The position numbers and the translations under genes were made by a program. A stretch of 64,000 bases of DNA from Gluconobacter frateurii (GTDB lineage: Bacteria > Pseudomonadota > Alphaproteobacteria > Acetobacterales > Acetobacteraceae), in assembly GCF_002723955.1 (NCBI RefSeq), contig NZ_BEWN01000001.1, positions 248,001 through 312,000 of the forward strand, in the 5' to 3' direction. Position 1 is the first letter of the stretch; every line of letters starts with the position of its first letter. Below the pieces are notes generated by a model. It did no database searches. It saw only the letters and a program-made list of their open reading frames with translations, and was not told the origin of the DNA. Positions 35,349-44,446 of the stretch are shown piece by piece.

Positions 35349-36431
35349 TTAGTGGGTACCCATGGCGTTCTGTGCCTGAGCGACGAACTCATTGATGAAG
35401 CGCTTCGTGTCCACAGACTGAACGAGCTTCACCTTCTGCAGGCCCATACCCTTAGGTGCTGTTGCTTCAGGCCAGACATGGGCGTGGCCATAATCCATGC
35501 CCGGGGCAGTGTTGATGTCCATATAGGCATCGACCGACTTCGTAACCAGATCTGGCTCGACTGCGATGGCGGACGTCAGCTCATCCCACAGCGGCAGGGG
35601 AGCGTAGAACTTCTGAAGATATTCCGTAACGGGCGTCTTCTTCTCTGCGATGCGGTTCATCAGTTCATGCGTCATCATGATGTCGTTCGAGACATTGCCG
35701 ACACAGGTGATGGACGCCCAGGGAGCTGTCAGTGCGATGTGCGCAGCTTCCGGATCGGCAATCATGTTGAAGTCGGACGCGAAGTCAGCATTGCCCGTGA
35801 CGGACATCATGCTGGAATCCAGCAGACCTCCCATGAACACAAGCTGCTTGGCTGTCGCTGCGAAGGTCGGGTCCAGGCGGATGGCAAGTGCGAGGTTTGT
35901 CAGCGGACCTGCAGCAATGATCGTGACCTGATGGGGATGGTCGTGAACGGCCTTGATCAGAACCATGGCGGCGGGAAGCGGATCGACGGCCATGTGCGCC
36001 GTCCCATCCGGCATTTTGCCGAGAGCAGGCTGGGTCGCGGGCGTCTTGTCGATAGAGCCGAGGCCGCCCCAGGCACCCTTCCAGGGAATGGTGCCGTACT
36101 GCTTTTCACGCAGTCGCGTTGCGGCCACCGTGTTGACGAGCGGCAGCGTTGCGCCATCAGCAACGGGGATCTGGGTCTGCTTGGCGATTTCGAGGAAACG
36201 ACGCAGATGGGCCGATTCAGCGTTTTCCCAGTCATCGCCGACCGTAACGGTCAGGGCCAGAAGATTGACGTTGTCGCGGTTCAGCAGCGGAATGACGGAC
36301 TGGATGTCTGATCCGCCTGGGCCGAGATAGTCGTTATCCTGAATGTAGTATCCCGGAGCCGCAGGGGCAGCGGAAGCAATGCCGGTCAGGGCGCAGGCAG
36401 CAAAGAGGGCAGAGAGAATGGATCGGCGCAT
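35349..36431 (-). CDS. Exported nucleoside hydrolase-like protein
   Basis: 360 residues with a signal peptide (cleavage near SAA-PAAP). The fold matches inosine-uridine nucleoside hydrolases: IIAAGPLTNLALAIRLDP, LVFMGGLLD, NMIADPEAAHIALTAPW. The calcium/ribose motif normally DTDPGxDD reads DNDYLGPGGSD (residues 32-42), and the usual His-Asp near the C-terminus appears as LWDELTSAIAVEPDLV. Acid residues are retained but not the standard spacing, so substrate or activity may differ from classical N-ribohydrolases. Periplasmic location suggests scavenging. Confidence 0.82.
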   Translation of the reverse strand: MRRSILSALFAACALTGIASAAPAAPGYYIQDNDYLGPGGSDIQSVIPLLNRDNVNLLALTVTVGDDWENAESAHLRRFLEIAKQTQIPVADGATLPLVNTVAATRLREKQYGTIPWKGAWGGLGSIDKTPATQPALGKMPDGTAHMAVDPLPAAMVLIKAVHDHPHQVTIIAAGPLTNLALAIRLDPTFAATAKQLVFMGGLLDSSMMSVTGNADFASDFNMIADPEAAHIALTAPWASITCVGNVSNDIMMTHELMNRIAEKKTPVTEYLQKFYAPLPLWDELTSAIAVEPDLVTKSVDAYMDINTAPGMDYGHAHVWPEATAPKGMGLQKVKLVQSVDTKRFINEFVAQAQNAMGTH

Positions 36432-36466
36432 GGTCTCGTCCTGTTAATTAACGCCCGATCATGCCC

Positions 36467-37618
36467 TCAAGTGACCAATCTTGCCAGCAATGCTTCAAGA
36501 CGAAGTCTGCCTTCGGCCGTTGCTTTCAGAATACCCCCCTCCCGAATGAGATAATTCTCTTCCAGACAGGCTTCCAGCATGAAGCGGTCCATGCAGTCTT
36601 CCAGCGGCCGGCCGGTGCGTTGGGCGAAACGGGCTTCATCCACACCTTCAGAAAGACGCAGCCCCATCAGAAGCGCTTCCCGGCCACGTTCTTCAGGCGA
36701 AAGGAGCGTTTCGTCCGTGCTTCCTGAGCCGGTTTTTTCAACGCGCTCGGCCCATGGTTCCGGCGCACGGTGGCGGCGGGTGGCGTACAGATCATCATTC
36801 AGGGTCAGGCGACCATGTGCTCCGGGGCCAATGCCGATGTAATCCGCATAACGCCAGTAAGTCAGATTATGGCGGCTCTCGGCGCCGGGCTTTGAATAGT
36901 TGGAGACTTCATAGGGCATGAGGCCGTGTCGGGCTGCGGTCTCACCTGTGAGGTCATAGAGGCGTGCAGCGTCGTCGGCAGCCGGCAGGGTGAGTTCGCC
37001 TCTGCGATGCAGGGCTTCGAACTTTGTGCCGGGCTCGATTGTGAGCTGATAGAGCGACAGATGATCGGCCACGAGATCGAGTGCGGTGGAGAGTTCGTTC
37101 TCCCAGTCCGCATCGCTTTGGCCCGGTCGGGCGTAAATCAGATCGAAAGAAATGCGCGGAAACAGGGAACGGGCGGTTTCAAGCGCTTGAATGGCCTGTC
37201 CGGCTGAATGTTCGCGGCCCAGCATTTTGAGCGCGTCGTCCCGTAGGCTTTGCACCCCGAGAGACACACGGTTCACGCCGGCCTCACGAAAGGCGGAGAA
37301 TTTTCCGGCCTCTACACTGGTGGGGTTGGCTTCCAATGTAATTTCCAGATCGGGCTCGGCATCGAAGAGCGTGTGTGCGTCTTCGATGAGGGCCGCGACC
37401 GTTTCCGGGGCCATCAGGGAAGGTGTGCCACCGCCGAAGAAAATGGAGCGGAGGGGCCGACGGCCAAGACGGGCCGCGTCATGTGTCAGTTCCTGACGAA
37501 GTGCCGCGGCGAAGCGCTTCTGCGGAATTTCATCCCGAACATGGGAGTTGAAGTCGCAGTAGGGGCACTTCGCCAGACAGAACGGCCAGTGAATGTAGAG
37601 GGAAAGAGGTTCGGTCAA
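36467..37618 (-). CDS. hemW: HemW, radical SAM heme chaperone (HemN-like)
   Basis: 383 residues. The radical SAM cluster motif is C14-x3-C18-x2-C21 followed by Asp-Phe (LAKCPYCDFNSH), with GGGTPSL and a C-terminal HemN domain. The absence of a fourth Cys after the cluster and the short N-terminus point to HemW (heme chaperone) rather than true oxygen-independent coproporphyrinogen oxidase. The start is TTG, overlapping the kup stop as TTGA. Confidence 0.9.
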   Translation of the reverse strand: MTEPLSLYIHWPFCLAKCPYCDFNSHVRDEIPQKRFAAALRQELTHDAARLGRRPLRSIFFGGGTPSLMAPETVAALIEDAHTLFDAEPDLEITLEANPTSVEAGKFSAFREAGVNRVSLGVQSLRDDALKMLGREHSAGQAIQALETARSLFPRISFDLIYARPGQSDADWENELSTALDLVADHLSLYQLTIEPGTKFEALHRRGELTLPAADDAARLYDLTGETAARHGLMPYEVSNYSKPGAESRHNLTYWRYADYIGIGPGAHGRLTLNDDLYATRRHRAPEPWAERVEKTGSGSTDETLLSPEERGREALLMGLRLSEGVDEARFAQRTGRPLEDCMDRFMLEACLEENYLIREGGILKATAEGRLRLEALLARLVT

Positions 37619-39639
37619 ATTGCAATCCGGACGCCGAACTCCACCACGCGATCAGGCGGGATGCGGAAGAATTCCGTGGTCGAGGCAGCATTACGCAGGA
37701 GGAGCAGGAACAGCCACATCCGCCAGAGCTGCATTTTGGGAACGCGAGAGCGAACCACAAGCTCATGGGATGTAAAATAGGAAGCCTGGATGGCATCAAA
37801 CGCCACACCAAGCGCTTTCAGTTCCATCAGGGCACGCGGCAGGTTTGGCATTTCCATGAAGCCATACCGGACGATCACGCGATTGATGTTCGGGGCCAGT
37901 TCCTGAACGATTGTGCGGTGTCCGCGCTCGGCTTCCGGCTGATCAAGGTTCTGCACGGTCACGAACATGACGTGCTCATGCAAAACCTTGTTGTGCTTCA
38001 GATTATGCAGCAGCGAGTTCGGCACGACGTCCGGGTTGGCCGTGAGGAAGACAGCGAGGCCCGGCACGCGGATGGTGCGGGACTGCGGCAGGCGCGCCAG
38101 AAACGAAGCCATCGGCATGGAATCTGCCTGCTGCTTGGCAGCAATCAGGCTGCGGCCGCGCTTCCATGTTGTCATGACGATGGTGCTGATGATGCCGATA
38201 GCGAGTGGGACCCACCCACCATCCGGTATCTTCAGGACGTTGGCGGAGAAGAAGACCGCATCCACCACGAAGAAGAGGCCGAACACAGCACCAACGGCGG
38301 CAGCGCTCCATTTGAAGGTGCGGCGGAACACAACCATGGCCAGAACGCAGGTGCAGAGGAAGGTTCCGGTCACGGCGATACCGTAAGCGGCCGCCAGTGC
38401 AGCAGAGGAGCGGAAGGACAGCACCAGAACCAGCGCCCCGAAGGCAAGGATCCAGTTCAGGGACGGCAGATAGATCTGCGCTTCCTCATCCGCATTCGTA
38501 TGAACGATACGCGTGCGCGGCAGATAACCGAGCTGGATGAGCTGGCGGCAGAGCGAGAAGCTGCCCGAAATACCAGCTTGGGATGCAATAACGGTCGCGA
38601 AAGTCGCCAGGATCAGCAGCGGGATCTGCGCCCAGTGTGGGCCGAGATGATAGAACGGGTTGGCCAGTGTGGCCGGATCATGGATCAGCAGCGCAGCCTG
38701 ACCGAAATAGTTCAGCGTCAGGGACGGCAGCACGAAAAACAGCCAAGCCTTGCGGATCGGCGCGCGGCCGAAATGCCCCATATCGGCATAAAGTGCCTCG
38801 GCACCCGTGACGGACAGAACGACCGAACCGAGTGCGATGAAGGACAGGTAGCCGTGGAGAACAATGAATTCGAGCGCGAATGTTGGGGAGAGCGCCAGCA
38901 GGATATGCGGATAAAGCATGATGCCCCGCACACCGAGAAGGGCCAGCACCGCAAACCAAACCACCATGATCGGTCCGAAAGCGCGGCCAATCTTGCCCGT
39001 GCCCATGGCCTGCGCCGTAAAGAGCGCCACAAGTACGACCATCGCGATCGGGATGATCACGTGGCTGGCTGAGGGGACCGCAATCTCGAGGCCTTCCACG
39101 GCAGAAAGAACCGAGACGGCGGGAGTAATGATGCTGTCGCCAAAAAACAGGCAGGTTCCCGCAATACCCACAAGGCCGAACAGCCACCGGAACCTCTGGG
39201 ATTTGCAGACGCGCTGGGCGAGGGACATCAGGGCGATGATGCCGCCTTCGCCGTCATGATCCGCCCGCATGATGAGCAGGACGTATTTGAACGTCACGAT
39301 CAGCATGAGTGCCCAGAAGGTGAGGCTGGCCAGCCCCATGACTTCCCAGGCAGCTGCAGGGTGCTTTGCGGACCCTACGATGCCAACGGAGGACTGAAGG
39401 GCGTAGAGTGGACTGGTTCCGATATCGCCATAGACCACACCCAGAACTGCCAGAAGCGCGCCAAAGCCGGCTGGTTTCTTGTGACTGCTGCTCTCGGTGC
39501 CCCCGAGTTCGGACGTATTGCCGTCCTTGCGTGCCTGATCGATGGTTTGAAGGACTTCGCCGCTATCCACTGGAACCCCGGCGCCGGGATGAGGGGGGGT
39601 AGCGTTATCGCCGTCGTGTTCTGGCATCGGTGGTTCCAT
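37615..39639 (-). CDS. kup: Kup-type low-affinity potassium transporter
   Basis: 674 residues: 12 predicted helices in the first two thirds and a cytoplasmic C-terminal domain. Family motifs include GVVYGDIGTSPLYALQSS, a segment starting FFGDSIITPAVSVLSAVEGL and GAEALYADMGHFG. It imports K+ with protons, useful in an acid-producing organism. The hydrophilic N-terminus (to about residue 55) is longer than usual. It is translationally coupled to hemW downstream, a pairing without obvious functional link. Confidence 0.95.
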   Translation of the reverse strand: MEPPMPEHDGDNATPPHPGAGVPVDSGEVLQTIDQARKDGNTSELGGTESSSHKKPAGFGALLAVLGVVYGDIGTSPLYALQSSVGIVGSAKHPAAAWEVMGLASLTFWALMLIVTFKYVLLIMRADHDGEGGIIALMSLAQRVCKSQRFRWLFGLVGIAGTCLFFGDSIITPAVSVLSAVEGLEIAVPSASHVIIPIAMVVLVALFTAQAMGTGKIGRAFGPIMVVWFAVLALLGVRGIMLYPHILLALSPTFALEFIVLHGYLSFIALGSVVLSVTGAEALYADMGHFGRAPIRKAWLFFVLPSLTLNYFGQAALLIHDPATLANPFYHLGPHWAQIPLLILATFATVIASQAGISGSFSLCRQLIQLGYLPRTRIVHTNADEEAQIYLPSLNWILAFGALVLVLSFRSSAALAAAYGIAVTGTFLCTCVLAMVVFRRTFKWSAAAVGAVFGLFFVVDAVFFSANVLKIPDGGWVPLAIGIISTIVMTTWKRGRSLIAAKQQADSMPMASFLARLPQSRTIRVPGLAVFLTANPDVVPNSLLHNLKHNKVLHEHVMFVTVQNLDQPEAERGHRTIVQELAPNINRVIVRYGFMEMPNLPRALMELKALGVAFDAIQASYFTSHELVVRSRVPKMQLWRMWLFLLLLRNAASTTEFFRIPPDRVVEFGVRIAI

Positions 39640-39745
39640 TTACGGGCATCGCAGGAAACCAACACTCCCAACACCTCACACGGACGTGTCGGAGCGCGGT
39701 CTTTCCCCTCAAGACAGGATTTCTTACAGGGATGCAAGCTGTGCG

Positions 39746-40426
39746 TTAGGAGCCTGTCATGGGACGGGAGCCAAAAATGGCGCTTCCAACCCGGACAAGC
39801 GTGGCTCCCTCGGCAATAGCCGTCTCGAAATCAGCAGACATGCCCATGGAAATCACCGGCAGCCCGTGGCGCTTCGCCAACTCTGTCAGGAAACGGAAAT
39901 GAGTTGCCGGCTCTTCGTCTTCCGGCGGAATGCACATGAGACCACGCACTTTGGCACCGAACCTTGTCATGCAGGTCTTGATGAAGGCATCGGCGTCGTC
40001 ACGAGAGACGCCCGACTTCTGGGGTTCGTTGCCAGTGTTAACCTGAACGAGAAGCTCCGGTAGCCGACCAACCTTGTTCGCAGCCTTGTCCAGCGCATCC
40101 GCCAGAGCAGGACGATCCAGAGTCTCGATCACGTCCGCAATACGGCAGGCCTCGACTGTCTTGTTGGTCTGGAGGCCACCAATAATGTGAAGGCGCAGGT
40201 CCGGCCATGCGTGACGGAGATCGGGAAACTTGGAGGCTGCTTCCTGAACGCGGTTCTCCCCGAAAACGCGCTGACCGGCTTTCAGAGCGGTTTCAACGGC
40301 CTCTTTCGGATGGAATTTACTGACGGCGACGAGGCCAACATCCGAGGCTGAACGCCCCGAAATTTCGCACGCATGAATGATGCGACTGCGGATAAGGGAG
40401 AGATTTTCTGCAATCTGATCGGACAT
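39746..40426 (-). CDS. yggS: YggS/PROSC-type pyridoxal phosphate homeostasis protein
   Basis: About 226 residues. The PLP lysine is residue 37 in LVAVSKFHP; FGENRVQE, HIIGGLQTNK, LVQVNTGNEPQKSGV and MGMSADFETAIAEGATLVRVGSAIFG are all hallmark motifs of the YggS single-domain barrel. It buffers PLP and affects amino acid pools. ATG 40426 gives the normal length; ATG 40444 would add six residues. Divergent from rsmB across a short shared promoter region. Confidence 0.94.
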   Translation of the reverse strand: MSDQIAENLSLIRSRIIHACEISGRSASDVGLVAVSKFHPKEAVETALKAGQRVFGENRVQEAASKFPDLRHAWPDLRLHIIGGLQTNKTVEACRIADVIETLDRPALADALDKAANKVGRLPELLVQVNTGNEPQKSGVSRDDADAFIKTCMTRFGAKVRGLMCIPPEDEEPATHFRFLTELAKRHGLPVISMGMSADFETAIAEGATLVRVGSAIFGSRPMTGS

Positions 40427-40501
40427 GTCGGCAGAAGACTCCATTGCGTCCGAAGCCGCAAGATGCGATTTCGGCAGCATGCGAGAGATCGACGCCTGAG
40501 A

Positions 40502-41842
40502 ATGACACAGAATACGCCCCCCCGCGGCTCCGGCCGTCCGAAGAACCCGTCTGCTTCCCGTCAGGGAGGACGCCGTCCGAAACAGGGACAGGAACGCCGT
40601 CCTGCACCCGACCCGACGCGCGACCTTGCCTTTGATATCGTCTGCGGTGTGGTCGAGCATCGCCGGATGCTGGAAACGACGCTGGATCGCGCGGGGCCCA
40701 TGGACCTGCGGGATCGTGCATCCGCGCATCGTCTGGCAGCGACGACGCTCCGCTATCTTGGCAGCATGACGGAAGTTTTGCAGCCTATGCTGCGTCGGGA
40801 ACCGCCTGAGCCTGTGCGTTGTGCGCTGCTGTTAGGTGTTGCACAGCTTCTGCATCTGGAAACGCCGCCTCATGCGGCTGTCGGTACGATCGTGGACCTT
40901 CTGCGTCGTCGTGGATTGGCTCCGTTCGCCGGTCTGGCCAATGCGGTTCTTCGCCGCGTGGCCCGTGAGGGGCGGGAACTGCTGGAAGGTCTGGATGAGG
41001 CTCGGCTGGATGTGCAGCCCTGGATGTGGGGGGCGTGGGGCCAACGCGCGCGCTCCATCTCCCGTGGTCTTCATCGTGAGGCTCCGCTGGATCTGAGCAT
41101 GCGCCCCGGTGCAACCATTCCGGAAGGTGGGGACGTTCTGCCGACCGGGACGGTACGTTATCCGGCCGGAACACGCATTGCCACGATGGAAGGCTTCGAG
41201 GAAGGGCAGTTCTGGGCCCAGGACGTTGCTGCCGCAATGCCCGTGAAGCTGATGGGTAATGTCTCTGGCAAGACCGTCATTGATCTGTGTGCGGCGCCGG
41301 GGGGCAAAACAGCCCAGTTGGCAACGGCAGGGGCGCAGGTTGTTGCCATCGAGAAAGAAGAGGCCCGTGCCGTAAGGCTGCGCGAGAACATTGCGCGCAT
41401 GCGTGTGGAGGCGGAGACAATCGTGGCCGATGGCCTGACCTGGCGTCCCGTGGCTCCTGTCGATGCGGTTCTGCTGGATGCGCCATGCTCGGCCACCGGG
41501 ACGTTCCGCCGCCATCCGGACGTCCTGTGGATCAAGCGTCCCCGTGATGTGACCGCGCTGGCTCAGGGACAGGATGCGTTCATTGATGCCGCACGTGAGA
41601 TGCTCAAGCCGGGTGGGATGCTGATGTATGCCGTCTGCTCCCTTCAGGACGAGGAAGGGCCGGATCGTATTCGCGCTGCACTTGAACGCGGCGGTTGGAG
41701 GCATGAGCCCTTTACGGACGCGGAACTGGCAGAGATGTCTATTGCCCGTACTCCGGAAGGCTTTTTCCGGACACATCCGGGCCTCTGGTGGGATCGCGGC
41801 GGGATGGACGGGTTTTTCGCTGCCCGTCTCATCAAGGTCTGA
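40502..41842 (+). CDS. rsmB: RsmB-type 16S rRNA cytosine-C5 methyltransferase
   Basis: About 446 residues. A basic Arg/Pro-rich N-terminus leads into a NusB-like domain (RDLAFDIVCGVVEHRRMLETTL). A SAM-dependent methyltransferase follows, with VIDLCAAPGGKT, DAPCSATGTFRRHPD (motif IV Cys) and AVCSLQDEEG (motif VI catalytic Cys). The two Cys motifs define RNA m5C methyltransferases. ATG 40502 is preferred because the upstream extension overlaps yggS and is unlike the family. Confidence 0.9.
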   Translation: MTQNTPPRGSGRPKNPSASRQGGRRPKQGQERRPAPDPTRDLAFDIVCGVVEHRRMLETTLDRAGPMDLRDRASAHRLAATTLRYLGSMTEVLQPMLRREPPEPVRCALLLGVAQLLHLETPPHAAVGTIVDLLRRRGLAPFAGLANAVLRRVAREGRELLEGLDEARLDVQPWMWGAWGQRARSISRGLHREAPLDLSMRPGATIPEGGDVLPTGTVRYPAGTRIATMEGFEEGQFWAQDVAAAMPVKLMGNVSGKTVIDLCAAPGGKTAQLATAGAQVVAIEKEEARAVRLRENIARMRVEAETIVADGLTWRPVAPVDAVLLDAPCSATGTFRRHPDVLWIKRPRDVTALAQGQDAFIDAAREMLKPGGMLMYAVCSLQDEEGPDRIRAALERGGWRHEPFTDAELAEMSIARTPEGFFRTHPGLWWDRGGMDGFFAARLIKV

Positions 41843-41848
41843 CGGAAA

Positions 41849-41880
41849 AACCCGCCTGAGCAGTCAGGCGGGTTTTTTTA
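41849..41880 (+). terminator. Intrinsic terminator, probably bidirectional
   Basis: Perfect stem AACCCGCCTGA / TCAGGCGGGTT with a GCAG loop, flanked by As and seven Ts, between rsmB and the convergent histidine kinase gene. Confidence 0.9.
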
Positions 41881-41899
41881 TGCCTGTCGAGTCCGCCGT

Positions 41900-43276
41900 T
41901 CAGATCCTCGGAAGATGAACGCAGACCTCAAGGCCACCTTCCGGCCTGTTGGTCATGGTGATGTCTCCACCATTGGAGCGGATGATTGTCTGGGCGGAGG
42001 TCAGTCCCAGTCCCACACCCCCCGTTTGTCTGTTGCGGGATTTGTCCAGACGGAAATAGGGATCAAAAACGCGCGGCAGGCTGTCTTCCGGAATGCCGGG
42101 CCCAGTGTCCCGGATAAAGACCAGAAAATCGCCATTCGGCTGGATTTCGAGATCAATTGTCGGCGGTGTGGCATATTTAATGGCGTTCTCGACCAAATTG
42201 GTAAAGACGCGCTTTAGAGCATAGAGACGACCAACATAGCTGGCCTTTCCGGGGCCCTGATATTCGACCGTATGGCCCTGATCGCAGTAGTCGTAAGCGA
42301 TGGTCTGGAGGAGGCCCGGCAGGTCGAACATGATGCTCTCTTCACCAGACGCGTCGTCGCGGAAAAAGGACAGTGCGCCATCAATCATGGCCTGCATTTC
42401 GTCCACATCCCGGAAAAGAGCGGCCTGCTGCTGCGAGCACTGAATGAATTCACCCCGCAGGCGTATTCGGGTCAGTGGCGTGCGCAGATCATGGGAAATG
42501 GCAGCGAGCATTGTCGTGCGGTGCTCGATGAACCGTTGGATCTGGGCCTGCATGCCGTTGATCGTCTGGGCGACCAGAGAAATCTCTCGTGGTCCTTTCT
42601 CATCAATATGGGTCGTGCGGGGCTGAAGGCCGAGCTGCTTCACGCCTTTGGCAAGATGCTCGATCGGGCGAGACATCTGACGGGATGCGATCATGGAAAC
42701 GGCAATAACCCAGAGCGCGAGCATCAATCCCTGAAGAGAAAGGCGCTGAACGCTGTAAAGGCCCCAAACGCGCTCCAGGGCTATGCAAAGGATCCAGCTT
42801 CCATCTCCGAAACGCACACCGACGAAATAGGCGTCCCGAAACCGGTGGTGATCATAGGGGAGGCCGGATTCCTGAGAGATAGGATTATCTTCCTGGAAGA
42901 CCACGATCTTGCTGGGGTAATGGCGCAGGTAAGGTTGTAGAAAATGCCAGCTCTGCCCGACTTCAGCTTCGCGGTAGTGTCCCGTTTCAAGCAGATGAGA
43001 GACGTGGTTGTCTTTATCATACCATGCGAAATGGACTTCATTTGTATTGGCTGCCTCTATGAGGTGCGGCCTGTCAGACGGCGGAGCCACTTCAACCATC
43101 CGGATTACCGTACCGACCAGACCCAGCAGGCCGGTCTCCTGGATATCCGGTTTGGCCCACTGGCCGCCAAATGTGAAAAACAGCTGAAGCACAAGCAGGG
43201 TGACGCCCGCAGCAAGCGTAACCGTGATGGCTAGACGGCGTGTGATTGTATCTTCCAGCAGGGACGGACGTCTCAT
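41900..43276 (-). CDS. Sensor histidine kinase (EnvZ-like)
   Basis: 458 residues: transmembrane helix about 14-35, a periplasmic sensor of about 130 residues, a second helix about 175-196, HAMP, then a phospho-acceptor His262 in AISHDLRTPLTR. The catalytic domain has an N box (NLVENAIKYA), G1 (RDTGPGIPED), F box and G2 (GGVGLGLTSAQTII). It phosphorylates the regulator encoded just upstream, whose stop overlaps its start (ATGA). The signal is unknown. Resembles the other kinase at 48-49.6 kb in its cytoplasmic half but not in its sensor. Confidence 0.92.
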   Translation of the reverse strand: MRRPSLLEDTITRRLAITVTLAAGVTLLVLQLFFTFGGQWAKPDIQETGLLGLVGTVIRMVEVAPPSDRPHLIEAANTNEVHFAWYDKDNHVSHLLETGHYREAEVGQSWHFLQPYLRHYPSKIVVFQEDNPISQESGLPYDHHRFRDAYFVGVRFGDGSWILCIALERVWGLYSVQRLSLQGLMLALWVIAVSMIASRQMSRPIEHLAKGVKQLGLQPRTTHIDEKGPREISLVAQTINGMQAQIQRFIEHRTTMLAAISHDLRTPLTRIRLRGEFIQCSQQQAALFRDVDEMQAMIDGALSFFRDDASGEESIMFDLPGLLQTIAYDYCDQGHTVEYQGPGKASYVGRLYALKRVFTNLVENAIKYATPPTIDLEIQPNGDFLVFIRDTGPGIPEDSLPRVFDPYFRLDKSRNRQTGGVGLGLTSAQTIIRSNGGDITMTNRPEGGLEVCVHLPRI

Positions 43277-43992
43277 GAACGTTTTACAGTCTCGGAGAAA
43301 ATATAGCCGCCATTCCTGACTGTCCGGATCAAGGTCGGGTTCTTGGGGTCATCTTCCAGCTTGTGGCGCAGGCGACTGACCTGAACGTCAATGCTGCGAT
43401 CATAGGCTGCATGCATGGAGCCTCGCGCCAGATCCATGAGCTGGTCTCTGGTCAGAACCCGCTGGGGATGTTCGACGAATGAGAGAAGAAGGTCGAACTC
43501 ACCTCCAGACAACATGACCAGGGAATTGTCGGCAGAACGTAGTTCCCTGCGTGCCACGTCCAGTTGCCAGCCACCAAAATGGAGCATGGGGCGTGTTGGC
43601 GTCTCTGCGGCGCTCAGGCGCTCGGAGGTCCGTCTCAGAACGGCTTTCACACGTGCCAGCAGTTCCCGCTGATCAAACGGCTTGGTCAGGTAATCGTCTG
43701 CTCCGATTTCCAGCCCGACGACACGGTCCGTGTGATCTGCCATGGCAGACAGCATGATGACGGGAGTTTGGGATAAAGATCGCAGGCGCGTGCACAAGCT
43801 GAACCCATCTTCCTTGCGAAGCATGATGTCGAGAATGATGAGATCGACAGTTTCGCGTTCGAGTAGCGAAAACATCGCGTCTCCGTCTTCGGCAATCGAG
43901 ACTTGGTAATGATGTTTCTCAAGAAACCCTGTCAGAAGCGTCAGGATATCCCGGTCATCATCGACAATAAGAAGGTGCGGCATGCTGGTCAT
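43273..43992 (-). CDS. OmpR-family response regulator
   Basis: 239 residues: receiver domain with DDD at 11-13, phospho-acceptor Asp55 (LIILDIML) and Lys in LTKPFD, followed by a winged-helix DNA-binding domain (LSGGEFDLLLSFVEHPQRVLTRDQLM, DVQVSRLRHKLEDDP, RTVRNGGYIF). First gene of the two-component operon. The AT-rich region immediately upstream, with a long inverted repeat, may contain its control sites. Confidence 0.93.
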   Translation of the reverse strand: MTSMPHLLIVDDDRDILTLLTGFLEKHHYQVSIAEDGDAMFSLLERETVDLIILDIMLRKEDGFSLCTRLRSLSQTPVIMLSAMADHTDRVVGLEIGADDYLTKPFDQRELLARVKAVLRRTSERLSAAETPTRPMLHFGGWQLDVARRELRSADNSLVMLSGGEFDLLLSFVEHPQRVLTRDQLMDLARGSMHAAYDRSIDVQVSRLRHKLEDDPKNPTLIRTVRNGGYIFSETVKRS

Positions 43993-44217
43993 TCTCCGCC
44001 TTTAGCATGGCCCGTTTTCTGCAGAATGTCCGGGTCTGCAAACTTGTTTCAGGTCGGACACAATCCACAGTCTTGCATTGAATTTGGGCAATCCGGCAGA
44101 GAAAATTTCCTGCATCAGCTGCCGGAAGAAATGTCTGCCGTTTTTATTTGAAGTGGCGGAAACCGGTAAGAAGAGCCGGCCCGGCGGTCTTTTGAGAAGA
44201 GTTCTAGGGAGTCTTCC

Positions 44218-44262
44218 TACCCACATTGAAAGTCAGTGGGTCTCTCTTGAAGAGAGTTTTTT
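44218..44262 (+). ncRNA. Candidate 3' end of a small RNA (tandem hairpins and T-run)
   Basis: CCCAC (from 44220) pairs with GTGGG (to 44240), followed at once by CTCTCT / AGAGAG around TGA (44242-44256) and six Ts. This looks like an intrinsic terminator on the plus strand, yet no plus-strand gene ends upstream, which suggests an untranslated transcript starting somewhere in 44000-44200. The 5' end is not determined. Confidence 0.35.
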
Positions 44263-44329
44263 CAAATGCTTGCCGCACTCTCGAGTTGGTTTTGTGGTCC
44301 TCACTCTTCCCGGGAACCTGGTCATATCT

Positions 44330-44372
44330 GTCACAAAACTCTCATAAATTATTTTTATGAAAGTTTTGTGAC
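44330..44372. repeat. Long inverted repeat with 19-bp arms
   Basis: GTCACAAAACTCTCATAAA and TTTATGAAAGTTTTGTGAC pair with one mismatch across a 5-nt TTATT loop. There is no T-run, so a terminator is unlikely. Either an operator for a dimeric or tetrameric regulator, or a structured 5' RNA. It is centred about 95 bp upstream of the lipoprotein ATG. Confidence 0.75.
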
Positions 44373-44446
44373 TATTCCAAAATTTCTAATTTTAATAATT
44401 TTTTTAAGGTCTATCGTTTGAAAAAATAAGAATAAGGAAGAAAACG

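Larger units (their letters stand above)
43993..44446. other. AT-rich intergenic region with hairpins
   Basis: 454 bp between the divergent response regulator and small lipoprotein genes. No open frame of convincing composition is present. It holds a pair of hairpins ending in a T-run (44218-44262), a 19-bp-arm inverted repeat (44330-44372) and a very AT-rich stretch (about 44373-44440) that probably contains the lipoprotein promoter. Confidence 0.55.

Noticed and set aside
37615-39639. kup and hemW as a functional operon
   Set aside because: The TTGA overlap shows translational coupling, but potassium uptake and heme chaperoning have no known shared pathway, so no joint function is claimed.
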